Below are positions 6,805 to 16,700 of a stretch of 25,056 nucleotides of DNA, piece after piece. Position numbers and translations under genes: made by a program. The notes beneath the pieces were generated by a model that did not search any database, was not told the DNA's origin, and saw only the letters and a program-made list of their open reading frames with translations. The stretch covers positions 1-25,056 of IMG/VR virus record IMGVR_UViG_3300009494_000009. One strand, 5' to 3'. Source of the DNA: a virus. Every line of letters starts with the position of its first letter. Within the stretch, counting starts at the first letter, position 1.

Positions 6805-8156
6805 AGTATACTGTGCGCACTGTCTGGTATCTTACCCTCAGTAACTAGGTCACGCACTGCCTTTAACGCGTCGGCTTCATACCTCTCGAAGTCACTAGAC
6901 TTTGAGAATCTGAAACTTCTATCAAACAACTGTAGCTCGTTAACATTTAGCTTACGACGAGCTGCAGTGTCTCTAGCCTGCACTTCACCTGCGGTATTCA
7001 TATATGTTACATGTGTAGCGGTTTCCATCTTGATGTCATGAATACGTTGCATCTCACCACCAGTTCTATTAAGCATGGGTACTTCTACTAATTTGTTATA
7101 CTCTTGGTTGTTCCTTAGTATGGTGTCAAGCATTGGGCTGTCCCATAACTCGTCTATTTGTTTCTTGATAAGCTCATGCCCTGGTGCATTAGGGTTCTTG
7201 TGTATACTCTCCATCTTAGCTATACTAGCGCCTTTAAAGCTCAGCGACTTGTCTTGAATTCGGTGCTGTACTTCATGTGTCACGACATCTAGCAGTTTCT
7301 TTGCAGACGAGCCTTTAGCAACGTATACAGTATCGCCCAACAGGTAAGCAGTATTGATAGGCATGACATCGCCATTAGGTTTATGAATGTCAACGCTAGG
7401 TCTATGAGTAGCGTACTCAACGTTGACATTTCTAAGTCCTGGCATGAACTCGTACATGCTATCATGTTTTACTAGAGAGCCAAGCTTACCGCTCTTTACT
7501 ACAAATTCACCAGGCCCAATAGCATACGTAGCACCAGGCTTAAAAGCCATCATCTCATCAGATATCTCAACACTCCTGGCCAGAGTTACATCAAAGTCCA
7601 CAACGCCCTCGTTGCCTGACGGGAATGGCGTCTTCTTAACATTAGCTATAGAGTGGCCTTGCTCAGCTGCTGCAGTCTCATATTTAGCAAACTCGCTATA
7701 GCTTAGTTTGTGTGGCACAGGTGCAGTGCTAGGCATATCAACTGAGCTTATAGCCGGCTTATGAGAAACAGCTCTAATGGCGTTTCTGATGTCAACTGTC
7801 TTCTTAGGCAGCACCATACCAATAGCCATCAAAGCTTTGCCGCCAACACCAAATCCCAACACATCAGCAGCAGCAAATATACGGTCAGCTGTTGTAGCAG
7901 TACCAGCTACTTCCTTTTCAGCGTGGGCAGCTAAACTAATAGGCGCACTAAACGCGCCAAGACCTAACGCGTCTTTTTGAATCTGCTTCGGTTGGTTTTT
8001 AAACTCAACACCTTGTTGGGCTAACAGCATAGACTTACCGTAACCAGAAGCACTACTGGCCAGATAGTTCTTAATGATACTGCCAGCTCTTGTCATACCT
8101 GCTATTGCTTCTGGTTTTAACCCAGTTTGTTCTGGCGCGCCTATTGTCGAGGGCAT
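6801..8156 (-). CDS. Virion-operon protein with HEVQH metallopeptidase motif
   Basis: This 451-residue protein is the last gene of the late operon. It carries H294-E295-V-Q-H298 in LLDVVTHEVQHRIQD, the HExxH signature of zincins. It is preceded by a strand (TVYVAKGSSAKKLLD), as in the metallopeptidase-like domains of phage polyvalent ejected proteins. The N-terminal third (QTGLKPEAIAGMTRAGS... to ADVLGFGVGGKALMAIGM) has Ala/Gly-rich hydrophobic stretches that could contact membrane. No signal peptide is present. It may be a minor virion protein delivered with DNA, acting on host proteins or the wall (inference). The third zinc ligand is not evident. The start ATG overlaps the previous stop as TAATG. 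CTGGCCAG copies at 7576 and 8056 encode LARS and LASS. Confidence 0.72.
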   Translation of the reverse strand: MPSTIGAPEQTGLKPEAIAGMTRAGSIIKNYLASSASGYGKSMLLAQQGVEFKNQPKQIQKDALGLGAFSAPISLAAHAEKEVAGTATTADRIFAAADVLGFGVGGKALMAIGMVLPKKTVDIRNAIRAVSHKPAISSVDMPSTAPVPHKLSYSEFAKYETAAAEQGHSIANVKKTPFPSGNEGVVDFDVTLARSVEISDEMMAFKPGATYAIGPGEFVVKSGKLGSLVKHDSMYEFMPGLRNVNVEYATHRPSVDIHKPNGDVMPINTAYLLGDTVYVAKGSSAKKLLDVVTHEVQHRIQDKSLSFKGASIAKMESIHKNPNAPGHELIKKQIDELWDSPMLDTILRNNQEYNKLVEVPMLNRTGGEMQRIHDIKMETATHVTYMNTAGEVQARDTAARRKLNVNELQLFDRSFRFSKSSDFERYEADALKAVRDLVTEGKIPDSAHSIL

Positions 8157-8419
8157 TATGCTGCTCCTGTAAATAATGTTTTAATGAACCAAGCTACTAT
8201 TGCTGCTACAATTAAAGATATAGACGTCTTCTTTACGATCTTGCTGTTAGCTCGTACATCTGACACAAACCGATGGTTAGCCAGCCATTCAGGCCTAGCA
8301 CTCTGGCATGTGTCCATTAGCTTATGGTGCTCCCAGTGTTTTTCAGCTTCCACATAAAACTCAGTATGGTGTTCTTTAAGGGCTTCTAAGAACACTGTTT
8401 TAATTTCTTCTGGGGTCAT
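8156..8419 (-). CDS. Small protein with C-terminal membrane segment (candidate holin)
   Basis: The product is 87 residues, beginning MTPEEIKTVFLEALKEHHTE. The first 65 residues are charged and helical; one membrane span (SLIVAAIVAWFIKTLF) lies close to the C-terminus. The ATG at 8419 has AAAGGAGA about 5 bases upstream, a strong site. The frame stays open another 29 codons upstream, into the previous gene, but that is not the likely start. Its place after the tail fibre genes and the single span suggest a lysis (holin) or membrane-anchoring role. The alternative is a minor virion protein. I do not recognise the exact family. Confidence 0.6.
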   Translation of the reverse strand: MTPEEIKTVFLEALKEHHTEFYVEAEKHWEHHKLMDTCQSARPEWLANHRFVSDVRANSKIVKKTSISLIVAAIVAWFIKTLFTGAA

Positions 8420-8429
8420 TCTATCTCCT

Positions 8430-9563
8430 TTAGAATCTTGCGATGGGGAAGCCTTTACGGCAGTCATAATATACTTCAGTATCTGCGCCAAGTTCAATCT
8501 GCCCAACAGATTCGACGTGTATAATCATAGAAGCTATTGGGACTGTCTCTGAGCTGGGCAGACCGTTCATCTCTATCTCATTGAAAGCCGATGGGAGATG
8601 TACTTGAGCTAAGTCTCTAGTAGCATATAACGTCTGGCCGATTAGTTTAACGATAGGGTGCTTCTTATTATTGGTAGCCAAAAAGTGCATAACCACATAG
8701 TCTAGGCCTATGGGAGTTAGGGTATAAGTGTCACCTGTGGTGTTCTCGTTGTACACCACGTCCCCTGCAACTTTCAAGCCTAGATTATTATCGGACACTG
8801 CTGAGACCTCCCAATCACCATTAACACCATTGCGGTATATGAATGGGCAATCGGTAATGGCTTCATAGAACATAGGGATATCCTCGTCCCCGCATCTACC
8901 TGAAGACACGCCCGCGAAGGTTGATCCATTGTTAACAAGGCCAGACATATCTAACCCTTGGACCCAACCGAAGCCTCTCTGCATGTGGATGTTGAGGTGG
9001 GTCTGGCCGCTCATAACGGTACCATGGCGCTCATCAGCAACATAATTAGACTCAGTGTCTACAGGATTGTGGTATATAAGGCCTGCTAACTGGTTGGATA
9101 CGATTGCCGCCTGCATATCAGTTTGTATATGCAAGTCACCATCATCCTCAAAAGCAAGGTAATATTTTCCTGCAACGTCTGGCATCTGTATAGTCTTTAT
9201 GGTGGTTACTTCTATGAGTTGGCCTAACGCCCAGTATGAGAACTGAGTTTCCGTGGGAGAATGGTATATAGCAAACGTCCTATCAGCCAAGGCTGTCGTC
9301 CCATCGGCAAAGAAACTCTGGCCAGATAGTTCTGAGTAGACGCCGTCTTCGTCGATGTTGTCTACGATACCTGCACTGGCACTGTGGCAATACTGGAGGA
9401 TACCTATAGTAGTGGTATCCTCTCTGTTAAGACCGTTGTTCATCTTAGACGCAGAAATAAGAGCTTGTAAATAATCAGTGTTGCTGTTCATCTTGATGCC
9501 AGCCTCTCGCAAGGTGTCACCAGTTCCATCATTAGGGGCTATGCCTACATTAATTTCTTCCAT
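8430..9563 (-). CDS. Tail fibre/tailspike-associated structural protein
   Basis: This is a 377-residue protein. Its N-terminus, INVGIAPNDGTGDTLREAGIK, is a motif found near the start of many phage fibre and baseplate-attached proteins (family knowledge: GxxPNDGTGDxLR). The rest is rich in beta-forming residues and Asn/Gly, as expected of a trimeric receptor-binding or fibre-tip protein. The CTGGCCAG at 9318 encodes LSGQSF. Its ATG overlaps the preceding stop (TAATG). It lies downstream of the main fibre gene, so it may be a second fibre or a branch attached to it. Host-range function is an inference. Confidence 0.65.
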   Translation of the reverse strand: MEEINVGIAPNDGTGDTLREAGIKMNSNTDYLQALISASKMNNGLNREDTTTIGILQYCHSASAGIVDNIDEDGVYSELSGQSFFADGTTALADRTFAIYHSPTETQFSYWALGQLIEVTTIKTIQMPDVAGKYYLAFEDDGDLHIQTDMQAAIVSNQLAGLIYHNPVDTESNYVADERHGTVMSGQTHLNIHMQRGFGWVQGLDMSGLVNNGSTFAGVSSGRCGDEDIPMFYEAITDCPFIYRNGVNGDWEVSAVSDNNLGLKVAGDVVYNENTTGDTYTLTPIGLDYVVMHFLATNNKKHPIVKLIGQTLYATRDLAQVHLPSAFNEIEMNGLPSSETVPIASMIIHVESVGQIELGADTEVYYDCRKGFPIARF

Positions 9564-9979
9564 TATATTCCCTCATCCATAGTGTTAAAAGTGTCGTCAA
9601 AGGTGACAGTAGTGTCGTCGTCAAAAGTATCTATTACTTGAGTAAGAAGGACATTGAAGTGTGTGAACTCCGTCTCCTCTTCAGTGGTTAGGTTCTCGAA
9701 GCGCACGCAGCATATCTGGTCACCCTTAACCCCTGGGGCGTCCCAGAATCCGATAGCGCCATCTACTAAGACAGCGATCATGGCCTCTGAAGAACCAGCC
9801 GTACGGTGCAGAATCCGCGCTTTTAAAGCGGCATCCGGTGTCCACACCACTCTATACGCACTAGTTGTGATATTAGTTATGCTCACTGTTGGCGACCCTA
9901 CTACCGTAGTAAAAGCGGGTCTAGCGGCTTCACCGTTAGCGCCAGTACATATAGCACCATTCGCTCCAGTACAGGGCAT
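9563..9979 (-). CDS. Small putative fibre-associated protein
   Basis: This 138-residue protein begins with a duplicated hexapeptide CTGANG (MPCTGANGAICTGANGEAA), encoded by two similar 20-base DNA units at about 9935-9975. After that, PTVSITNITTSAYRVVWTP resembles a fibronectin type III or Ig-like strand pair, and a Thr/Asp-rich C-terminus (FDDDTTVTFDDTFN) follows. Start and stop both overlap the neighbours as TAATG. It probably decorates or assembles the fibre; no family is recognised. Confidence 0.6.
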   Translation of the reverse strand: MPCTGANGAICTGANGEAARPAFTTVVGSPTVSITNITTSAYRVVWTPDAALKARILHRTAGSSEAMIAVLVDGAIGFWDAPGVKGDQICCVRFENLTTEEETEFTHFNVLLTQVIDTFDDDTTVTFDDTFNTMDEGI

Positions 9980-10545
9980 TAGGAGTTCCTCAGTTCGTAT
10001 AAGTCAGTGACCTCTGCAGTGGCGTTATCCACTACATCCTGTGCTTCAGCTCTCTCAGCTTCGTCCTGCACCACTAGAGGATTCCTGATCTGGATAGGGT
10101 TTCCCTCCTCGTCTACAGAATCCACATACTCTGGTAGAGGTTCAATACCAAGGATATGTGGTATCTCAGGTGTAAGCTCCTCCCCAGTCTCTGGATCGTA
10201 TGTAGGTGGAACGTACTCTTGCTCCGGTCTACCTTCGAGTAAGATATACTTATCTAATCTGGCCAGTGATTGCTCGTAGCCTATTGTGTTAATAAGGAGT
10301 GTATTCTCTGCCTCAGCCACCACAAGCATGGCTCTCGCGTCCTCCATGAAGATACTGAAGTCCGCTAAGACTTGGTCCTCCACAGGGGATGTTGGCCTGC
10401 TGCCCATACCTTTGCCAGTACCTATCCGGTTGATAACCTGCTCGCTACGATGACCATAATGCTGGTTCTCGATGTTTGTTAAACGCTTCTCTAGTTGAGC
10501 AGGCGTGTATGTTGTGTTGCTCATTAAGTCAATAAAACTTTCCAT
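9979..10545 (-). CDS. Protein following the tail fibre gene, unknown (possible fibre chaperone)
   Basis: This 188-residue acidic protein starts MESFIDLMSNTTYTPAQLEK. It is helical at first, then Pro/Glu-rich (YVPPTYDPETGEELTPEIP), and has a helical C-terminus rich in Ala, Glu and Asp. Its ribosome binding site GGAGG lies in the final codons of the fibre gene and the stop/start overlap is TAATG, so translation should be coupled to the fibre. Fibre chaperones often sit here, but I see no recognisable chaperone motif. CTGGCCAG at 10259 encodes SLARLDK. An alternative start is the ATG seven codons on (MSNTTYTP). Confidence 0.6.
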   Translation of the reverse strand: MESFIDLMSNTTYTPAQLEKRLTNIENQHYGHRSEQVINRIGTGKGMGSRPTSPVEDQVLADFSIFMEDARAMLVVAEAENTLLINTIGYEQSLARLDKYILLEGRPEQEYVPPTYDPETGEELTPEIPHILGIEPLPEYVDSVDEEGNPIQIRNPLVVQDEAERAEAQDVVDNATAEVTDLYELRNS

Positions 10546-13500
10546 TACTTACCTCCGTATGTTGCAAAGATTACTACGTCAACAACTCCAGGTGCTACAT
10601 TAAAAGACACTCCTTTAAGGAATCCATCATTAAGGAGTGTATACTCATCACTCGCCCCGTTCAATACCAAAAGACCAGCGTTATAAATACCTTCAGTAGG
10701 AGCCCACCCGAAGGGTAATACAAAGTCTGTTTCAGAAGAGTCACCCACGAACCGATGAGCTACTGGTATCTGGCCATAGTAAGCTGCTTGCTCATCCACC
10801 CTCTTCAACTCAGCCCTCAAGGATTCAACAGGACTGTAGTATTTAACAGCCGTTGTTCCACCTATGAGAATATCACTTGATCCTGCTGAGATGGATGTTG
10901 GTGTGCCTACTACTGTAGCCTCACTTGCTACCCTCACACCCTTTGAGAATGATGATCTTCCATAGGATGTCAAGGCATGTGTGATATCTGTATCTTCATC
11001 ATAGTCCAAAGCCAATACAACATCAGAAGTACCAGCAAGTGTGCAAGCTGCTCCTTCTTGAAATAGCCCTTTCTCTTGGTTGTAGATGTATTCAATTTGC
11101 TCTGCGCTGGGTGCTCCTGCTCCTATCTTTACAGAATTAACACTACCTAGTAATCCCGATAGGTCGTCGGAGTCTAGGCCAACGCGAAGCACTGCATCTA
11201 AGTTGATGCTATCTATATCAGCAGATTGTGGCCCAGTTGCGGCTAAAACTCCGTTTATGTATAAGTACCCGACACCGCTTCTGCGGACGTACGCCAATGC
11301 CACTCTGGCAGAAAAATCAGTAATAATATCGCTAGACAGGTTAATTCCCCCAACTACGGCTCTAAATTTAGAACTTGATATAACTAATGAGAAGAAGTCA
11401 AAGCCGGTACCACCTAAGTCCCGACGCATTATGATCGTACCATTATTAATAGGGACAACATTGGCGAACATATGAAAATCACCAGTACCAAAATCTAAGT
11501 CAGCATTATAAGGTTGCTCAAGATAATCACTTGCAGAGAAACCAGAGTAGGCAACTAACTCAGAGCCAGTGGCCACAGGATTGCGTGCAACCGTACCATT
11601 GACGGTTAGTGGGTTAGCATTTACTGAGCGGTCTGCGTCTGTCCCACCGACCAAATCAGTATCATCAGTATCAGCGAGCCAAGCACCTTTAATATCACCG
11701 TGCATCCAACCAGATTGGTAGTCCTTGGTTATGTAATTAACCATACCCTCTGCTGGGGTATCTGGGTTTTCTTTGAGGAGGGTGAGTCCTTTTATGCCAC
11801 CTATATCTGTACCAGATAATGATGTAATCCTATCATCTGTCTGCAACCTCAACTCTGATGCGGCATCCGCGTAAGAGTACGAGTGGTCTGGTGCCGTAGC
11901 TTTATCTGCTGTTGGGAGATTATTTTCAACAAATACATAAGCATACCCACCAGCATCCCTCGAAGACCATCTGATTCCATTGTTAAAGAACTCGACAGCC
12001 CCAGCCTCTGGTGTGCTAATAGTATAAGTTAAATCCCAAACATCTCCACCATCAGTAATAACACTCACACCACCCTCAGTGGCAACAGCAATAGTTGGAA
12101 TCTGCAAGCCAGTGGCTGGATCGACTGGTGCGTCTGCTAGGACGGTCATTGCTACGTCGTTGACGAAAGCATTTACAATGTAACCAATGTTTGTAACCGA
12201 AGTTTTATCACAAATATTCCTATCTGATATTGGCCCGTCAAAATGGTATGCTGAGGCGGCGTGTCGCATTGTTGCACTGTCTTTTAAGAAATCAATGACA
12301 ACCACGCCATGGCCAGAAGAGCCTGAACCAATTACTAAAGTGCTTCCTGACATTGTTGTGCTAGATACAACTAGACTTGTGGAGTACAAGAATCCTTGGT
12401 TTGCCGCACTTGGCCTGTTAAACACCATCCACATTGGCACGGCATCATCAGTCGCATCGTAAATAGTTACCTTATTAGCCTCAGCAACAATCAAAGCAAC
12501 CGCAGGGAACTTACGAGTAGCCCCACGGGTAGTTGTATTCAGCTCCTCGTTATACCATGATAAGTGTGAGCATCTTTCACGCCAGGCACCACCATCCGTA
12601 TCGAGCGACGTGTCATAAATAAAAGCATCAACAATGTTTACTGAGGCTACAATTTTATCAATGGTAGCGATCTGTGATTCAGCCCCAATGTACCCTGCGG
12701 CTTCTGCGGCGGAAGCGGCGGATTCTGCTGCACTAGTAGAGCTAGCAGAGGCTGAGCTTGACGCAGAGGACGCAGAACTCGACGCGGCGGACGCAGAACT
12801 CGACGCGGCGGACGCAGAACTCGACGCGTTATTCTCGCTTACAAGAGCTGCGGCTGCAGCATCTGAGGCGATAAGTGCGTCTGCTGCTACGCCTGCCTCA
12901 CTAGCGGCTGCATTGTTCTCACTTACGAGGGCGGCTGCTGCACTTATAGCGGCGGCATCTTCTGAGTCAGAAGCGTTGTTCTCTGATACAAGGGCGGCGG
13001 CGGCGGAAGCTGCTGCAGCATCCTTATCCCCTACAATACTATCAGCAGAAGCTTGGGCTTCAGTAGCGGAGATAGCGGCGGCATCCGCAGAGTTTGAAGC
13101 ATTGTTCTCCGACACCAAGGCAGCGGCGGCTGAGGCTTCTGCTGCTATTTCAGAGTCAGACGCTTCGTAAGCACAGTTGGCACTGTTAACACTACTGGCC
13201 AGAGAGTTCGCCTCGGCCGTTTCTGACCTAACTACCGCGTCGTCTAAAGGGTAGTCTGTAAGCTCTAACGCGTTGTTAGCGCCATTGACGACGTAAGCAT
13301 GCCCAGCGATTGGTGTAGGTAATGCGTAGTCAAAGTCACCAACATTGGATATAGGCGCTAACAGAGCTCTACCAAGCTTTTCATCCAACTGTTGGTCAAT
13401 GAGAATACCTTTGTCATAGTCTGCTTCAACCCGCTCTGGAGGAAAAGCACCGTACACAGAGTAATCTGTTTTCTGCTCGATACTGATCTCACGTACAATT

Positions 13501-13718
13501 GTCAGTATGCTGATGCTGACAACTGGCGCTACTGCGAATTGTATTAAACCACCAAGAGGGTCACCAAGACCAGTGATAGTATATCCAGATGCCTGTGCAG
13601 TGTCGTCAAAATAAACCTCCATATCCGCTTCTTCTAATACTAAGAAGTCATAAGGATAATCTGTTTGCACACCGTCAACAGTGCTTTGTATCTTATTAGA
13701 TGTATTTTCTACTGTCAT
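10545..13718 (-). CDS. Tail fibre protein with T7 gp17-like N-terminus
   Basis: This 1057-residue receptor-binding fibre is laid out in three parts. Residues 1-150 match the T7 tail fibre N-terminal domain (STVDGVQTDYPYDF, AFPPERVEADYDKGIL, DEKLGRALL), which docks to the tail. Residues of about 176-343 are an Ala/Ser-rich shaft with a repeated AALVSENNAS segment (four to five copies) and a 7-residue period, likely a coiled coil. Residues of about 676-884 are LamG/concanavalin-like, ending near EYIYNQEKGLF, a likely glycan-binding module. The last 70 residues (TDFVLPFGW...VVIFATYGGK) form a beta-rich tip. The start ATG overlaps the previous stop (ATGA) with AAGGAAAA upstream. The gene holds only one CTGGCCAG (13195), in its N-terminal third. 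Confidence 0.9.
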   Translation of the reverse strand: MTVENTSNKIQSTVDGVQTDYPYDFLVLEEADMEVYFDDTAQASGYTITGLGDPLGGLIQFAVAPVVSISILTIVREISIEQKTDYSVYGAFPPERVEADYDKGILIDQQLDEKLGRALLAPISNVGDFDYALPTPIAGHAYVVNGANNALELTDYPLDDAVVRSETAEANSLASSVNSANCAYEASDSEIAAEASAAAALVSENNASNSADAAAISATEAQASADSIVGDKDAAAASAAAALVSENNASDSEDAAAISAAAALVSENNAAASEAGVAADALIASDAAAAALVSENNASSSASAASSSASAASSSASSASSSASASSTSAAESAASAAEAAGYIGAESQIATIDKIVASVNIVDAFIYDTSLDTDGGAWRERCSHLSWYNEELNTTTRGATRKFPAVALIVAEANKVTIYDATDDAVPMWMVFNRPSAANQGFLYSTSLVVSSTTMSGSTLVIGSGSSGHGVVVIDFLKDSATMRHAASAYHFDGPISDRNICDKTSVTNIGYIVNAFVNDVAMTVLADAPVDPATGLQIPTIAVATEGGVSVITDGGDVWDLTYTISTPEAGAVEFFNNGIRWSSRDAGGYAYVFVENNLPTADKATAPDHSYSYADAASELRLQTDDRITSLSGTDIGGIKGLTLLKENPDTPAEGMVNYITKDYQSGWMHGDIKGAWLADTDDTDLVGGTDADRSVNANPLTVNGTVARNPVATGSELVAYSGFSASDYLEQPYNADLDFGTGDFHMFANVVPINNGTIIMRRDLGGTGFDFFSLVISSSKFRAVVGGINLSSDIITDFSARVALAYVRRSGVGYLYINGVLAATGPQSADIDSINLDAVLRVGLDSDDLSGLLGSVNSVKIGAGAPSAEQIEYIYNQEKGLFQEGAACTLAGTSDVVLALDYDEDTDITHALTSYGRSSFSKGVRVASEATVVGTPTSISAGSSDILIGGTTAVKYYSPVESLRAELKRVDEQAAYYGQIPVAHRFVGDSSETDFVLPFGWAPTEGIYNAGLLVLNGASDEYTLLNDGFLKGVSFNVAPGVVDVVIFATYGGK
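12769..12828 (-). repeat. 21-bp tandem repeat in the fibre shaft (about 2.9 copies)
   Basis: The plus-strand unit GACGCAGAACTCGACGCGGCG repeats in tandem at 12769, 12790 and 12811, the last copy being partial. It is nearly identical in DNA and encodes 7-residue Ser/Ala units (SSASAAS type), one coiled-coil heptad each. Such identity suggests recent expansion by slippage. It is embedded in a longer, more diverged Ala-rich region. Confidence 0.85.
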
Positions 13719-16700
13719 GGCATTTTCCTTTCAATTTCAGTAAACCCTCTGTGTAAGAGGAAGTGATTATTTAACCATACTAACCGTCTCATCGCGCGCC
13801 AATCACGCTCTTCCATCTGGCCAGAGGATATGGCGCCCACTACTTGGTTAGCATTCTTAACTGTGGATAACCAAGGCCCAAGAGCCACTCCTAATGTGCC
13901 GTCAAACTGGTACCTAGTTGTTGGGCTACCTTCTAAACCTACTGCTTTAAATGCGTCTACATTACCTTTTGAAGCTCGTTCAACTAAGGTGTTAACACTT
14001 AACCATGCCGCCAAGAACCCTGAGCGGTCTACAGACTCTTTGACAACTGTATCAAAGTCTGTAGCTATAGGTTTACCCATTATAGTCTGTCTAGAGGCGT
14101 ACGACACATAACCAGCAAATAAGGCGGTACCAAGACCAACCATCTTCTGCATAGTTAAGTCATCCAGCGTAGCCATCGTCATACGATGATTAGCCGCAAT
14201 TGCGAATGACTTAAACTGGAATATTAGCCTACCAACTTCACCTTTACTAACGAGTGGCAGATCACCGACACCAGGGGTTACAATAGTGGTCTCAGCTTCT
14301 TTAAAGATAGCTTGCTTAAAACGAGCAGCTAAAGCTTTATCTGGCCAGTTATTAATCTCTGGTATGGATTGGTTTTTACCATACTTCGCGATCTTCTCTA
14401 AGTCAGACTTTGATAACCCACCTTGTGCATACCTAGCTAACTTCTTGGGCGCCATCGTAGCTACCTCAAGTGCGTCACGTAGTACACCTTTAGCATAGAT
14501 TGTGCCAACCATAGTCTTAAGTTGGGCATTCCATAAATTCATGCCTGTCCACTTTCCCATACCAGTTGTGGCAGCCGTCATAAGCTTGTCAAACTTATTT
14601 CTAGGGGTATAGTTTTGGTCCAACATATTCATTTCAGCAAGGCGCTTACTGTTAAATAAGTCCATTGCAAGACCAATATCTTTCATAAATGCTCTGTCTG
14701 CTTTAGCAGCAGACGAGAAGCTAAACACTTCAGGGCCAAACTTAAGTACTCTTGCGCCATGCCGCATATTGATGTGGCCTATGTCAGGCAAAGCAGACAC
14801 AGTCATCATACCAAGTTTAGTCAGTAGGTTATGATTACGTAAGAACTGACCGGCATGAGAGAATATAGAATCAGGGTTAGCGGGTTGGGCATATCTGTTA
14901 TGCAGTTGTTCAACCATAGCTGTTACATCGCGTTTAAAGGCCTTACGCTGCTTTCCTAATTTCCTAGCTAGTTTAGGTTGAGCTTTGTTTATTTGGCTAT
15001 CAAACGCGCTTAAAACGCTAGTTATGGCTGTTCCTGCATCCTCATCACCAAAGGTTTCTTTCATTACTAAACGAGGTGCTGCATCACGTAAATAATGGTA
15101 CCAGACACTGTTAGGGTCTTTGTCTAGCCATTTAGACATGTCCTGGAAAGGTATATCAATAATACGTTCCTTAAGAGGGCCGGTTTCAAAGGACTGCAGC
15201 TTGTAACCTTTACGAGCACGATAGTTACCATTCGCTATGTTGTTGTACACCTCATCTGCCGCTCTACCTACTTGAGCTTCAAACTCTGGCAGCTTAACTT
15301 GCTGGAACTCTTCAACAAGGGTCTTAAGTCTGGCTTCTACTTGAGCCAGCATCTGCTCTGGTGTTCTTCTCTGGCCAGTGGATGCTGACGTCTTTGGTTT
15401 CGTTTTAGCTAACTTAGCTTTACGAATACTAATCTCTTCTTGTAAGCTTTCGATAGACTTACTAAACTTCCGTACTAAGTTGTTCTGCATCACTGACTTT
15501 AAGTCAGATATAAACTCGTTGCGGTTGCTGTTGAGTAGTACTTGATTCCACCTGCGATGGTAGTAGCTAAGGTCGCCAACAGGCTGTTCAGCTTTAGCTG
15601 TTATCTTAAGGTCATGCACTAGTTGGTCTAAAACATTACCGTCTAGTTTCTTTACGATACCAGCTCTAGGTAAACCGTCTTTACGAAAGTAAACCTCCTT
15701 AACATCTCCCTCTTCTACCAAGTGTTTGATATCATCCCATACTAGGCCTTCCCAATCTTCATATCCTTTTCGTAGTACATTGGCATCAACCATACGTTTT
15801 TCAATAGGGTTAATAATGCCACGAATGTCTTTAGCTGTTTTAGATATAACATCATCAACGCCCTTATCTGCTTGGGTATGAGCAAGACCAACTTCATCCA
15901 TAAATTGTGTATGCGATAGAGTGCCGCCACTGTTACGATGCGCAGTATAACCCTCGTTACTTATGAGGTGTACTCTAGATGAAGCCTCAGCTACAAGTTG
16001 GTCAATCTGTACCTCAGCTGAAATAGTAGCTCTGCCATATTTGTTATTGAGAGTCTGCAAAGGGCTGGAGATTAGCTTTGATGTAATGTCACGTACTTCA
16101 GACATCCCAGAAGTCATAAGACGCACCCCAGGACTCATGAACCCCATAGCCTTATACACTTTAGGGTGCTTAAGAGTATTAGCAGTCTTAGCATACCCCG
16201 TTAATACCGAATCAACCATGGCGTCACGGTCAGCAAACTTAACAGTACCTTTCTTAACCATAGCGTCTACTTCAGACACAGCAGCTGAATAATGCTCTTT
16301 TGAAAACTTACCATTATAATCTTTAACTGGGGTAGCTATAGACATCGCGGGCGTAGAGTCAGCATACATAGCTTCGTCGGTGCCCTTCATAACCTTAGCA
16401 GACCCAAATAACAAGTTACCAGCTAGACCTAGAGTACCAGCAAAGGCGGCAGAACCACCAATGTTAAACATAGACTCTGCAGCCGATCGTGTGCTCTGGG
16501 CGTCTTGTAAATATAACTCACTCAACGAGGCCTCTGCTGCACCTAAAGAAGCTGCTATGCCAAAACTCCTGGCCAGAGATGCTTCTTTAATAAGTACACT
16601 TCCAGGGATAGCGTACAGTGGAAATTGCTCAGGTGATGTTAGAGCTGCTGCTGCAGTGTATATAAATCCCATTTTAGGATTGTCACTGAGAATTTGTTTG

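Noticed and set aside
3410-8063. Exact 480-bp spacing between two pairs of the word (3410/3890 and 7576/8056)
   Set aside because: Other spacings range from 14 to 2936 with no shared period, so this is most likely coincidence.
8420-8506. N-terminal extension of the small membrane protein to 8506
   Set aside because: It overlaps the end of the preceding fibre-type gene and lacks a ribosome binding site. The ATG at 8419 has AAAGGAGA.
8634-9010. CTGGCCG variants at 8634, 9003 and 22815 as degenerate copies of the word
   Set aside because: Each differs at two of eight positions and their number is compatible with chance, so they were not counted.
12634-13170. A 178-codon plus-strand frame, rich in Ala and Glu, antisense to the fibre shaft
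   Set aside because: It is the mirror of the GC-rich Ala/Ser repeat coding on the minus strand. It has no ribosome binding site and no family resemblance.
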